Shown here: piece by piece, positions 17,871 through 26,139 of the stretch
How positions within the stretch are numbered: the first letter of the stretch is position 1
Layout of the letters: each line of letters starts with the position of its first letter
IMG/VR virus record: IMGVR_UViG_3300020411_003161
Coordinates: 1 to 64,000 of that record
Source of the DNA: a virus
Strand: one strand, 5' to 3'
Length of the DNA: 64,000 bases
The notes under the pieces: generated by a model
What the model was told of the DNA's origin: nothing
Database searches by the model: none
Seen by the model: the letters and a program-made list of their open reading frames with translations, nothing else
Translations under genes and position numbers: made by a program

Positions 17871-18499
17871 CTTTTACCTATTCTTTCTTTTGCTGGTTTC
17901 CTACTGGGTGGTATACAAAAATTTATAGATAATACAACTCTAGTCTCATCACTAAGATTTTGTGTAACAGAGTGTTGTAACCACGATGGAAAAATTAGAA
18001 GTAATCCTTCCTTAGCCTTAAAACTTCGATTTAAAGCTGTATACTCACTAGTACCCATCATGTCAGTAAAATAATATTCTCCATGATCATCTCTATGCAA
18101 AACTATATCCCCCCCATTTTCTGGAGCTTTTATATAATACGCACAAGACAAAAAACTTCCCATATGATGATGTGTTTGATTATAATCATATTTCTTATTA
18201 GTTATAAACCAATAGTTTCCGATGTGGAGATTATCAATACCAGTATATTTTGAACAATAATCATTTACAAACTCAGTACAATCACTCAACAATTCCACAA
18301 AACAATCAGGAGGTGTATCCCCTTCCTCATATGGATGAGAATGCCAACCACCAATATTTGAACGGCGAACACCAGCTGGATCCTGATTCTCTCTATCATA
18401 AACAAATTTTAATATAGATTCATTATCTATACCAGTTATTTGTGTCTCCCATACATATGTGGGAAATACAATATGATCTTTTACATGAAATTCTAACAT
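17867..18499 (-). CDS. 2OG-Fe(II) oxygenase, TIGR02466-like
   Basis: 210 residues with the same layout as the next gene: an NYW...KKYDYNQTHHHMGSFLSCAYYI-type block (His110-His112), an acidic GGDIVLHRDDHG loop and the distal LLIFPSWLQHSV (His176), followed by TRVVLSINF. The sequence is clearly diverged from its neighbour, so the pair is an old duplication or two independent acquisitions. It starts at a TAATG overlap with the preceding hydroxylase. The expected activity is iron- and 2-oxoglutarate-dependent hydroxylation in the host cytoplasm; the substrate cannot be read from sequence. Confidence 0.85.
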   Translation of the reverse strand: MLEFHVKDHIVFPTYVWETQITGIDNESILKFVYDRENQDPAGVRRSNIGGWHSHPYEEGDTPPDCFVELLSDCTEFVNDYCSKYTGIDNLHIGNYWFITNKKYDYNQTHHHMGSFLSCAYYIKAPENGGDIVLHRDDHGEYYFTDMMGTSEYTALNRSFKAKEGLLLIFPSWLQHSVTQNLSDETRVVLSINFCIPPSRKPAKERIGKR

Positions 18500-19113
18500 T
18501 ATCTAAACGGTTTATTACTACCTGTCCAAAAAACTAAAGCTTTCCTCTCCCCACTTTTTATTGGTGTAACTCTATGCATAAAAAAAGATGGAAATATCAA
18601 CACATCACCTTTTTCCCTTGGAAAATTTATAAAACCATTTTGCCCACCATACCAACATTGAAAGTCACCACCCTCATAATCATCTGGATCACTTAATTGT
18701 ACTGTAGTAGCTAACTTTCTTCGATTTACATTACCATAACCTATATCCATATGCCAATCTAAATGTCCACTATCTGTAGGATATATCACATAATGTAATT
18801 GATCTGTCACTTTATCTATATCAAATTGAAATAAATTATCATTAGCCTCTAATACCATTTTAAATAAAACTTCATATATCCATTTACTATCATCCTGATA
18901 TGGAACATAAGCAATATCCCTATTATTAGTTCTTTCTGTATCCGTTTCGTCACCATAACCAGTCCTTCCTTTTGAAAATGGATATCTACCATTATAAATC
19001 ATAGAATGAGTCTTTTCAATCATCTCATCAGTAAATGCATTTTTGAAATAATAAAAATCATTAAAATTACATTTTGGTTCTAAATCTAAAGTAGGAAATT
19101 CAAATATCTTCAT
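18499..19113 (-). CDS. Prolyl-4-hydroxylase-type (PKHD) 2OG-Fe(II) oxygenase
   Basis: 204 residues from the ATG at 19113, which has AAGGA five bases upstream; the longer start at 19131 has no ribosome binding site. The facial triad is textbook: HMD (His121, Asp123) in SGHLDWHMDIGYG and the distal His180 in LIFPSFFMHRV, with the 2-oxoglutarate-binding Arg190/Lys191 in GERKALVFW. The segment EGGDFQCWYGG is typical of PKHD-type hydroxylases. It would hydroxylate a prolyl or similar residue, or a small molecule. It overlaps the upstream oxygenase by 14 bases. Of the four oxygenases here this has the most canonical HxD...H site. Confidence 0.9.
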   Translation of the reverse strand: MKIFEFPTLDLEPKCNFNDFYYFKNAFTDEMIEKTHSMIYNGRYPFSKGRTGYGDETDTERTNNRDIAYVPYQDDSKWIYEVLFKMVLEANDNLFQFDIDKVTDQLHYVIYPTDSGHLDWHMDIGYGNVNRRKLATTVQLSDPDDYEGGDFQCWYGGQNGFINFPREKGDVLIFPSFFMHRVTPIKSGERKALVFWTGSNKPFR

Positions 19114-19819
19114 TCTTATCCTTAACCTCATATAAAGGATGATACTTATCCATCATCCCAATTGCACTAAGTTCGAATGTATCATCTTTATATGCTCCCG
19201 TTTCATCATCAACGATTTTAGAATAAAGTGGTTCAATAAATTGATACCATCCTGTTAGAATATATTTTGTTTCATTTGGTGCTACAATTCCCCTATGGAC
19301 ATGTGTAAAATCTGCTGGCCATATACAAAGTTTTCCAGCTTCAGCTCTTTCAAAATGTTGTTGATAAAAAAATTCTGTCTCACCACCTATTTCAACATCA
19401 TTTAAATATATCATCCACGCATGCGTTCTAGGAAAAAATTGATTACTAGCTCTCTCACAATGCATTATTTTATAACCACCACCAGGTTTGTATCTTTGCA
19501 TATTAAACATTAATGACAGACCTATCTCATCTATATTATCCATAGCGAGATAATAATATCTTTCATAATCTCTTAATCCATCTTGCAAACATGGTACTAT
19601 ATTTTCATTCAAATAAGGACCAAAATCTTCATCTTCTAAAAATTTAGGTGAAAAAGTTATATCAGTAGAAGATTTTATATTCTCATCTTTAACTGTCACT
19701 CCATCAGTACCAAAAACACCATCTATATGTAACTCAGTTCTTTTTTCAAATAAGTTTATAAATGAATTACATACATCTTTAGATAGTGCATTTTTACGAA
19801 CATGTATGAATGATGTCAA
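19100..19819 (-). CDS. 2OG-Fe(II) oxygenase, P4H-like
   Basis: 239 residues. The core reads YKPGGGYKIMHCERAS (His120, Glu122), then HAWMIYLNDVEIGGETEFFY and KLCIWPADFTHVHRG (His173 or His175), with Lys185 in ETKYILTGW as the likely 2-oxoglutarate ligand. The first iron ligand pair is HxE rather than the usual HxD; both carboxylates are used in this superfamily. It is the first of the four oxygenases in transcription order and begins four bases after the 238-residue helical protein. The substrate is unknown. Confidence 0.85.
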   Translation of the reverse strand: MTSFIHVRKNALSKDVCNSFINLFEKRTELHIDGVFGTDGVTVKDENIKSSTDITFSPKFLEDEDFGPYLNENIVPCLQDGLRDYERYYYLAMDNIDEIGLSLMFNMQRYKPGGGYKIMHCERASNQFFPRTHAWMIYLNDVEIGGETEFFYQQHFERAEAGKLCIWPADFTHVHRGIVAPNETKYILTGWYQFIEPLYSKIVDDETGAYKDDTFELSAIGMMDKYHPLYEVKDKNEDI

Positions 19820-19823
19820 TTTA

Positions 19824-20540
19824 CTACTCTTTTATTTTTTTTACTTCCCCACCAGTAAGTTTAGGTCTGTCATCATCAAAACTTTTTAACTTTTTACCAT
19901 CTTCGGTACTAAGTCTCTGTAGTGTCTGTAAAGGACCTGCCGCATTTAATACCTCTGATGGTTCAGAATGTTCTGTTAAGGCTCTAACACGATTTTCCAA
20001 TCTATGTGCATATGAAACTGCCTGATGGTCGTTCACATCTTCTGTATTAAATGAACCATCGTCAAGCTCTGCTTTTATTTTTGACCACAATGATAACTCT
20101 CTAACCCTATCTGTAGCAGTTTGCATCATATTAGCCCTAGCCCAAGATGCTTCATCTAATGATATTTGAAGTTCTTCAACTGCCATATCATCACCATCAT
20201 CCATAGCCTTTTCCATCTGTTGTGCTAATCTTCTTTCCGTTAATGAGTGTCTTCTTAAATCAAAAGACAATCCTAAAAGAGAATCAAACATAGAACTCAT
20301 CTCCCTAACAGATTGCCAATACTTTGAAGCAGGTGTTGGATGTTTAGCATCATTCAATACAGATATTCTCATCTCTGTTTCTGTACGGAAGATTTGTTTT
20401 TTCTTCCAATTACCAGCTAACTCATCCCTTATAGCATATACAGCCTTTGAATCTTCCTCATTTAACTCAGCCAAAATAGGTTTTAAATCATCTGTAGCCG
20501 CAATTAGAGAAACATCATGTTTTTTATCTTTTTCTGACAT
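19824..20540 (-). CDS. Helical protein upstream of oxygenase cluster, unknown function
   Basis: 238 residues, acidic and almost entirely predicted alpha-helical, with long amphipathic segments (for example ERRLAQQMEKAMDDGDDMAVEEL and ATDRVRELSLWSKIKAEL). It carries no cysteine and no membrane segment. The N-terminus (MSEKDKKHDVSLIAATDDLK) and C-terminus (LTGGEVKKIKE) are charged. It is the first gene of the oxygenase series, four bases before the next gene. I do not recognise the family; a virion structural or chaperone role is possible given the region. Confidence 0.7.
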   Translation of the reverse strand: MSEKDKKHDVSLIAATDDLKPILAELNEEDSKAVYAIRDELAGNWKKKQIFRTETEMRISVLNDAKHPTPASKYWQSVREMSSMFDSLLGLSFDLRRHSLTERRLAQQMEKAMDDGDDMAVEELQISLDEASWARANMMQTATDRVRELSLWSKIKAELDDGSFNTEDVNDHQAVSYAHRLENRVRALTEHSEPSEVLNAAGPLQTLQRLSTEDGKKLKSFDDDRPKLTGGEVKKIKE

Positions 20541-20602
20541 AACTTATTCCTTTGATAATATAACTTAATATAACAATTTTTTTGTAAAAAAACAACTAAA
20601 AT

Positions 20603-20923
20603 TTAAGGTAAATTTGCATAAACTTCTAAATCTGAACCAAATACTGGATGATCTATTCTATTTCCACTTTCGTCAATAGAAGAAGATACGCTTTCTAAAA
20701 CACGCATCCTACTACCAGTTTCATCAACTAGTGTAGCATCACAAAGAGCTTGTGCTTCCTCTTTTGTCTTCTCTACAGCACCAACACGTGCCACCCAAGC
20801 TGTATGATCGTGTTCAGTAGTAAATACACCACCTGGATGTTCAGCTATATGACCAGCAGCTGAATCAGCATGGGTTATAAATCCCTTTCCAGTGTTTGTA
20901 GCTAAATAATATTTAATAGCCAT
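20603..20923 (-). CDS. Small protein, unknown function
   Basis: 106 residues from MAIKYYLA. I chose the ATG at 20923 because GGAG lies at the right distance upstream; a longer TTG-initiated reading would place that site inside the gene. The sequence has an ATNTGKGFITHADSAAGHIAEH segment and an acidic, serine-rich C-terminal half. The gene has its own ATATTTAT element. It sits between the 1700-residue fibre and the oxygenase series. No motif is recognised. Confidence 0.65.
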   Translation of the reverse strand: MAIKYYLATNTGKGFITHADSAAGHIAEHPGGVFTTEHDHTAWVARVGAVEKTKEEAQALCDATLVDETGSRMRVLESVSSSIDESGNRIDHPVFGSDLEVYANLP

Positions 20924-20952
20924 TAGTTTCTCCAAAAAATAAGTTGTTTCCT

Positions 20953-20960
20953 ATAAATAT
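20953..20960 (-). promoter_or_regulatory. ATATTTAT element upstream of 20923
   Basis: The minus strand reads ACTTATATTTATAGGAAAC, 29 bases before the ATG at 20923 and upstream of its GGAG. The extended match TTATATTTATA is shared with the sites before 12526, 16034 and 27933. Confidence 0.5.
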
Positions 20961-20974
20961 AAGTATGTTTTAAT

Positions 20975-23900
20975 TTACGATTTTTTTTCTAATTTTTCAA
21001 GTCTTTTATGAAGTTGTATGATGTAAAGTGACATCTCTTCAATCTTTTCTAATAACAACATATCCCTATCACCCATACTTAATTGTTTCCATTCTTCTAT
21101 AGCATTCATATCAGGAACATTTGGTAAATGTTTGGATTGTGATATATGTACATCTAATTCAGAAATTGATTTCAATTCATATTCTGGTTCAAATACATAG
21201 TCAGGTACACTTAACTTCGTACCACCATCATAAAAACCATCTTGAACATCCACCCTACCAAAAGAACCAGTTGATGTTAATGAACCACTAAGATTACCAC
21301 CCATAGAGAATATAGCTCTACCAGCAGTAGCCGCTGAAAATGTTACTGTTGCAGTATCTAAAGTATCAGCTTTAATACTTGTTGGTATAATTACTTCATC
21401 AGAATCATCATAAACCGTTACATTCGGATACTTACTATTTAATGAATGTGTTATAACCCAATTAGTAGAATCACCTGATTGATGATGTACATGACTACCA
21501 TCTGTAGAAATTCGTGTGACAGTACCAGTTGTTCCACCTGAATTTATAACTGCATATCCAGAAGTTGCTGAAGAAAATCCTATTGTTGTTTTATTAGCAT
21601 CATCAGCGGTTATAGAAGTTGGAATCACAACTTGATGTGAATCATCATAAACAGTTACAGCATTATGTTTAGTCCCCAATGAATGAGTTATTGCCCAACT
21701 TGTAGAATCCCCTGCCTGTGTGAATGTATAACTTCCACTATTAGTTCCACTTCCACCGCCACCACCAGATGAAGCAAAGGTTATAGAATCACCACCAGCA
21801 CTTGTGGTGAGTGTCATATTGGAACCAGCAACTAATGTCAAAGTATCAGTAGCAGAATCAGCAACTACATCGGATTGACCAGAAACAGATATTGTTTTAA
21901 ATGCATTTGAAGCACCACCACCACCGCCACCAGCAGCTAATGAAGCAGATGTAAAATTACCACCACCAACCATAATGTGACCAAATGAGCCAGTTGAAAC
22001 TGATGAACCACTCACGCCACCACCAACAACTTTAACAAGACTTGAACTTAACTCACCTTTCCAAGATCCTGAAACTTGAGCAGCTGAAGGACCACTTCCA
22101 CCACCACCACCTGCTGCGAGTGAAGCAGATGTGAAGTTTCCACCACCAACTTTAAGATGAGCAAATGAACCAGTTGAGGTTGCTGAACCACTTATATCAC
22201 CTTTAAATTCAGCATCATATCCATTAACTTTTCCATGAACATCTAAATTTTGATAAATTATTGCATCACCACCAATTCCAGTCTTACCTATAATATCAAT
22301 AGAAGATGTCTGATGTGCTGATGGACCACCATTCCAAGAATATTGATTTATTCTCTCATTACCATAATCCAAACCAAATAATCTAGTACCTTCTGGATTT
22401 CCCCATACTTTAATGAGACCAGACATATTAGTATTTTTACCAGTATAAGCAGCTGTACTAAATTTCCAAGGTGTAGATAATTTCCACTCATGTAAATCTT
22501 TAGCATTCTTATCAAATAAATAAGCGAATCTACCATCAGGCCTAAAGAAAATATCAGAATGTTCTGTACCACCATCACCTGATACACTTGTTGTTGATGT
22601 TACACTTATTGTTGAAACATCCCATGCTGTGGTCATTCCCAATTCAAGTACAGAATCATTTTCTCCAATTTGATATAGAGCTGAACCATCTGGTTTAGCA
22701 GTTATACCTTGTTGTGAACTACCCTGTAAGGTTGCATTTTGAACATAAGTTAATGTTGTTATATCCCAAGGTTTGGTTAAATTGTATTCATTATATTTGC
22801 TGTTATCCGTATCCATGGTTATCAGCTTCGTACCATCTGGAGAAAATACCATAGCCCTATGTAAACTACCTTGTGAAGAAATATCTTTTGAACCATGAAG
22901 GGTTCTACTACCTATATCCCAAGATCCAGATAAAGAATATTGTGCTATAGAATCTGCTAAATCTCCACTACCAATTAAACTGACATAAACATTTCTACCA
23001 TCTGGTGAAGCGGTGATTCCCCAACCATCACCCCACTCATCACTAACACCACCATCCTGCATATATTTATCCAAAGATACAGTAGATAAATCCCAATCTC
23101 TCGTAATAACCTGTGTCTCTAAATCACTATCTATTATTTTTACACCACCCTTACCAAAGGAAGCCGATGAGGCAAGCGAACCACTAAATAAAGTAGCAGC
23201 ACCAGTTTTCCACGATGTATCATCAGAACCACCACCACCACCGCCACCAGCAGCAAGGGAAGCTGAAGTGAAGTTACCACCCCCGACCATAAGATGACCG
23301 AATGAACCAGTTGAAGTTAATGAACTACTAACATTACCCGTTGCAGTAATGGTTGTAAACGAACCTGCGGCTTTTGTAGAACCACCGATTACTGTATTGT
23401 CTATCGTACCACCATCGATATCAGGTGTGTTTATATCAGGACTTGTTAAAGTCTTATTAGTAAGGGTATCCGTCGTTGTCCTACCAACTATCGTATCGGT
23501 TGTGGCAGGTAGGGTTAGTGTCACATTACCTTCGAAGGCCGAATGGGCTGGTGCTTTTAATGAAGCATAATGAGCATTACTACTTTCACAATAAAGTCTA
23601 ATCTCTGATTGTGCGCCATTATTTTTTAAATCAATAATACCACCATTAACACCTAAATTGCCAGCAGTTTGTAATCTACCAAACGAACCAGTTGAAGTTA
23701 ATGAACTACTAACATTTCCTGTTGCAGTTATTGCACCAGTAACACCTAATGTTGAACCATCAAAAGTAAGATTAGCTTCACCATTTAAAGCATCAGCCGA
23801 TGAAAATGTTGCTATTCTATTATTTGAACCATTTGCAACAGCAGAAACAGCTCCGCCACCACCACCACCGGAACCAAATCCTGCAGCTGCAACAGATGCT

Positions 23901-26077
23901 GAAATATTTGCATAGTGTCCAAATGAAGCAGTTGAAGCGGAACTACCACTAATCATTCCACTACCACTTATAATAATAGGATCAGCATAAGCACCAATTT
24001 TTACAATATTATCACTAAATGCTTCTATAACAGGTAAGCCAGATACTAAGTTAGCACTAAAAACACTACCCGACATCTCATCACTTACAGAAAACAATCT
24101 CCCATTAGTACCATCTACAGTGAATATATTTGAACCACTTCCTATTATATCCATACTTCCACTTAAACCAGCAGAACCTGTGAATGGAAAACCAGTTCCA
24201 CTTCCACCACCAGCCAATGACGCTGATGTGAAGTTACCACCCCCGACCATAAGATGACCGAATGAACCAGTAGAAGCGACTGAGCCACTCACGTTTCCAG
24301 CAAAGTTTGTGTCTTTTGCGATTTCTACTTTTGTAGTAGAACCATCTAAAGTTATATACGCAGTAGTTCCACCACTTCCATCATCCGTACTTAATATAAT
24401 ATCCTTATCGTTGGCATAATTAATTAATTGTATATTACCAGTGGTTTCAAGTATTTGAAGATTAGTTCCAGTATGTTTTATGCTCCCGTCATTATCAGAA
24501 CCAAGGGATATTTTATTACCATCAATTAATGTAATTCCCCCACCATCACCTTCTATTCTACCGAATGAACCAGTTGAAGCAGCTGAACCACTTACTCTAG
24601 TTACATCATCTATCGTACCACCATTAATGTCAGGACTTGTTAAAGTTTTATTAGTAAGAGTATCTGTAGATGAAATTGTTACTAAATTAACCTCTGAATC
24701 TTTTAATCCACCCATCCATCTATTTTCACTAACATCCCATAGTAATGAACCAGTCTGACTACCAGTGGCATCTCTTACATATATTCCAGCATCACTAGTG
24801 GCTGAACCAGCAATTTCTATTATCCTATCACCAATATTTAAAGTAGTTGAGTTGATGGATGTGGTTGTACCAGTTACAGTTAAATTTCCACTAACAGTAA
24901 CATTATCTACAGTTAATGTATCTGAACTTGGATTAAATTTAAAAGTATTACCAGAATCAGTCCGCATTGTATGATGACCACTTAGATAACTTCCTATAAA
25001 TGGTATAGCATAATCTGCATCAGTAGATGAATGAGTGTTTTGTACTTTTGAAGCACTATTAGCAGTAGTTACAGTGCCAACAATATTTGATACAGTTAAT
25101 GTATCTGAATCTGGATTAAATTTAAAATTATTACTAGAATCAGTAAACATTTTACGATGACCACTTAAATAACTTGATAAAAATGGTACAGCATAATCTG
25201 TATCAGTAGATGTATGAGTGTTTTGTACTTTTGAAGCACTATGAGCATTTGGTATCGTAGCACCTGCAATATTTGATACAGTTAATGTATCTGAATCTGG
25301 ATTGTATTTGAAACTATTACTAGAATCAGTATACATTACCCTATGACCACTTAAATAACTTGATAAAAATGGTATAGCATAATCTGCATCAGTAGCTGTA
25401 TGGGTATTCTGTACCTTTGAAGCACTATTAGCACTCGTTGCAGTACCAACAATATTTGATACAGTTAATGTATCCGAATCTGGATTGTATTTGAAACTAT
25501 TACTAGAATCAGTATATAAAGTATGTGTTCCACTTAGATAACTTCCTATAAATGGTACAGCAAAATCTGTATCAGTAGCTGTATGGGTATTAGATACCTT
25601 AGAAGCGGTTTCGACACTAGCACCACCTGCTGAAGCAAAAGTTATCGTATCACTACCCGCATTTGTAGTGATTGTCATATTGGAACCAGCAGCGAATGTT
25701 AATGTATCTGTTGTTGTGTCTGCTACTACATCGGATTGACCAGAAACAGATATCGTCTTAAATGAAAATTCATTATCCTCTCCACTACCACCACCAGCAG
25801 CTAACGAAGCAGATGTAAAATTACCACCACCAACCATAATGTGACCAAATGAACCAGTTGATGCTGCTGAACCACTAATATTACCTGTTATTTCAATAGA
25901 ACCTGTTGTTTGGGAATTGGTTGTTAGTATGGTTTGAACGGAAGGAGAACCATCGTTCTTTTCGAAATATATTTTACCATCTGCGGTATTTACAGCTATC
26001 TCACCAAGCTGTAAATCAGAAGTTGAAGGTGCTTTCCCAGCAACTGAAGATCGTTTTAATTTAATAACTTGAGCCAT
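20975..26077 (-). CDS. Giant repeat-rich tail-fibre-like protein with C-terminal coiled coil
   Basis: 1700 residues. It begins MAQVIKLKRSS...LQLGEIAVNTADGKIYF, a start common to phage fibre proteins. Residues about 155-390 hold four tandem copies of a 61-62-residue unit (SKVQNTHTATDxDYA ... NPDSDTLTVSNI). Five copies of an STGSFGHxMVGGGNFTSASL unit with glycine runs are spread along the protein. Around 1060-1260 lies a propeller-like section (FSPDGTKLITM, FRPDGRFAYLF, KPDGSALYQ). Two copies of an 'ITHSLxxKxxxVTVYDDS' domain come near the C-terminus. The final 60 residues (SKHLPNVPDM...LLLEKIEEMSLYIIQLHKRLEKLEKKS) form a coiled coil that may be a trimerisation or chaperone end. This is probably a host-recognition fibre. 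Confidence 0.85.
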   Translation of the reverse strand: MAQVIKLKRSSVAGKAPSTSDLQLGEIAVNTADGKIYFEKNDGSPSVQTILTTNSQTTGSIEITGNISGSAASTGSFGHIMVGGGNFTSASLAAGGGSGEDNEFSFKTISVSGQSDVVADTTTDTLTFAAGSNMTITTNAGSDTITFASAGGASVETASKVSNTHTATDTDFAVPFIGSYLSGTHTLYTDSSNSFKYNPDSDTLTVSNIVGTATSANSASKVQNTHTATDADYAIPFLSSYLSGHRVMYTDSSNSFKYNPDSDTLTVSNIAGATIPNAHSASKVQNTHTSTDTDYAVPFLSSYLSGHRKMFTDSSNNFKFNPDSDTLTVSNIVGTVTTANSASKVQNTHSSTDADYAIPFIGSYLSGHHTMRTDSGNTFKFNPSSDTLTVDNVTVSGNLTVTGTTTSINSTTLNIGDRIIEIAGSATSDAGIYVRDATGSQTGSLLWDVSENRWMGGLKDSEVNLVTISSTDTLTNKTLTSPDINGGTIDDVTRVSGSAASTGSFGRIEGDGGGITLIDGNKISLGSDNDGSIKHTGTNLQILETTGNIQLINYANDKDIILSTDDGSGGTTAYITLDGSTTKVEIAKDTNFAGNVSGSVASTGSFGHLMVGGGNFTSASLAGGGSGTGFPFTGSAGLSGSMDIIGSGSNIFTVDGTNGRLFSVSDEMSGSVFSANLVSGLPVIEAFSDNIVKIGAYADPIIISGSGMISGSSASTASFGHYANISASVAAAGFGSGGGGGGAVSAVANGSNNRIATFSSADALNGEANLTFDGSTLGVTGAITATGNVSSSLTSTGSFGRLQTAGNLGVNGGIIDLKNNGAQSEIRLYCESSNAHYASLKAPAHSAFEGNVTLTLPATTDTIVGRTTTDTLTNKTLTSPDINTPDIDGGTIDNTVIGGSTKAAGSFTTITATGNVSSSLTSTGSFGHLMVGGGNFTSASLAAGGGGGGGSDDTSWKTGAATLFSGSLASSASFGKGGVKIIDSDLETQVITRDWDLSTVSLDKYMQDGGVSDEWGDGWGITASPDGRNVYVSLIGSGDLADSIAQYSLSGSWDIGSRTLHGSKDISSQGSLHRAMVFSPDGTKLITMDTDNSKYNEYNLTKPWDITTLTYVQNATLQGSSQQGITAKPDGSALYQIGENDSVLELGMTTAWDVSTISVTSTTSVSGDGGTEHSDIFFRPDGRFAYLFDKNAKDLHEWKLSTPWKFSTAAYTGKNTNMSGLIKVWGNPEGTRLFGLDYGNERINQYSWNGGPSAHQTSSIDIIGKTGIGGDAIIYQNLDVHGKVNGYDAEFKGDISGSATSTGSFAHLKVGGGNFTSASLAAGGGGGSGPSAAQVSGSWKGELSSSLVKVVGGGVSGSSVSTGSFGHIMVGGGNFTSASLAAGGGGGGASNAFKTISVSGQSDVVADSATDTLTLVAGSNMTLTTSAGGDSITFASSGGGGGSGTNSGSYTFTQAGDSTSWAITHSLGTKHNAVTVYDDSHQVVIPTSITADDANKTTIGFSSATSGYAVINSGGTTGTVTRISTDGSHVHHQSGDSTNWVITHSLNSKYPNVTVYDDSDEVIIPTSIKADTLDTATVTFSAATAGRAIFSMGGNLSGSLTSTGSFGRVDVQDGFYDGGTKLSVPDYVFEPEYELKSISELDVHISQSKHLPNVPDMNAIEEWKQLSMGDRDMLLLEKIEEMSLYIIQLHKRLEKLEKKS
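23268..23311. repeat. 44-base exact direct repeat, copy 1
   Basis: A 44-base stretch starting gtgaagttaccac and ending aatgaaccagt is identical to 24228-24271. Both encode the STGSFGHLMVGGGNFTS segment of the 1700-residue fibre. Synonymous identity over this length suggests recent duplication or gene conversion. Confidence 0.8.
24228..24271. repeat. 44-base exact direct repeat, copy 2
   Basis: Second copy of the 44-base stretch found at 23268-23311, 960 bases away and in the same reading frame, so recombination between them would delete or duplicate exactly 320 codons without a frameshift. Confidence 0.8.
24908..25612 (-). repeat. Tandem 183-186-base coding repeats in 1700-residue fibre
   Basis: Four consecutive units encode about 61-62 residues each, recognisable by the recurring 'cagttaatgtatctgaa' stretch at a spacing of 183 to 186 bases. 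The peptide pattern is SKVQNTHT(A/S)(T/S)DxDYAxPF ... LTVSNI. End coordinates are approximate. Confidence 0.75.
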
Positions 26078-26104
26078 ATGGCTAAATCCTCAACAATATT
26101 GTTT

Positions 26105-26127
26105 TTAAAAAAGGTATATATATACCT
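26105..26127 (-). terminator. Palindrome followed by T-run, probable intrinsic terminator
   Basis: A perfect 16-base palindrome, AGGTATATATATACCT (26112-26127), is followed on the minus strand by six T residues. It lies just after the stop of the 597-residue fibre gene at 26140 and before the 1700-residue fibre. The stem is A/T-rich, so its strength is uncertain; an operator role is the alternative. Confidence 0.5.
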
Positions 26128-26139
26128 AAAAATTTTTAT

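Noticed and set aside
20541-20602. Promoter or terminator in the gap upstream of 20540
   Set aside because: It holds a T7-A7 inverted stretch and several TATATT-like sequences but no ATATTTAT element, no TTGACA at suitable spacing and no GC-containing stem, so nothing can be supported.
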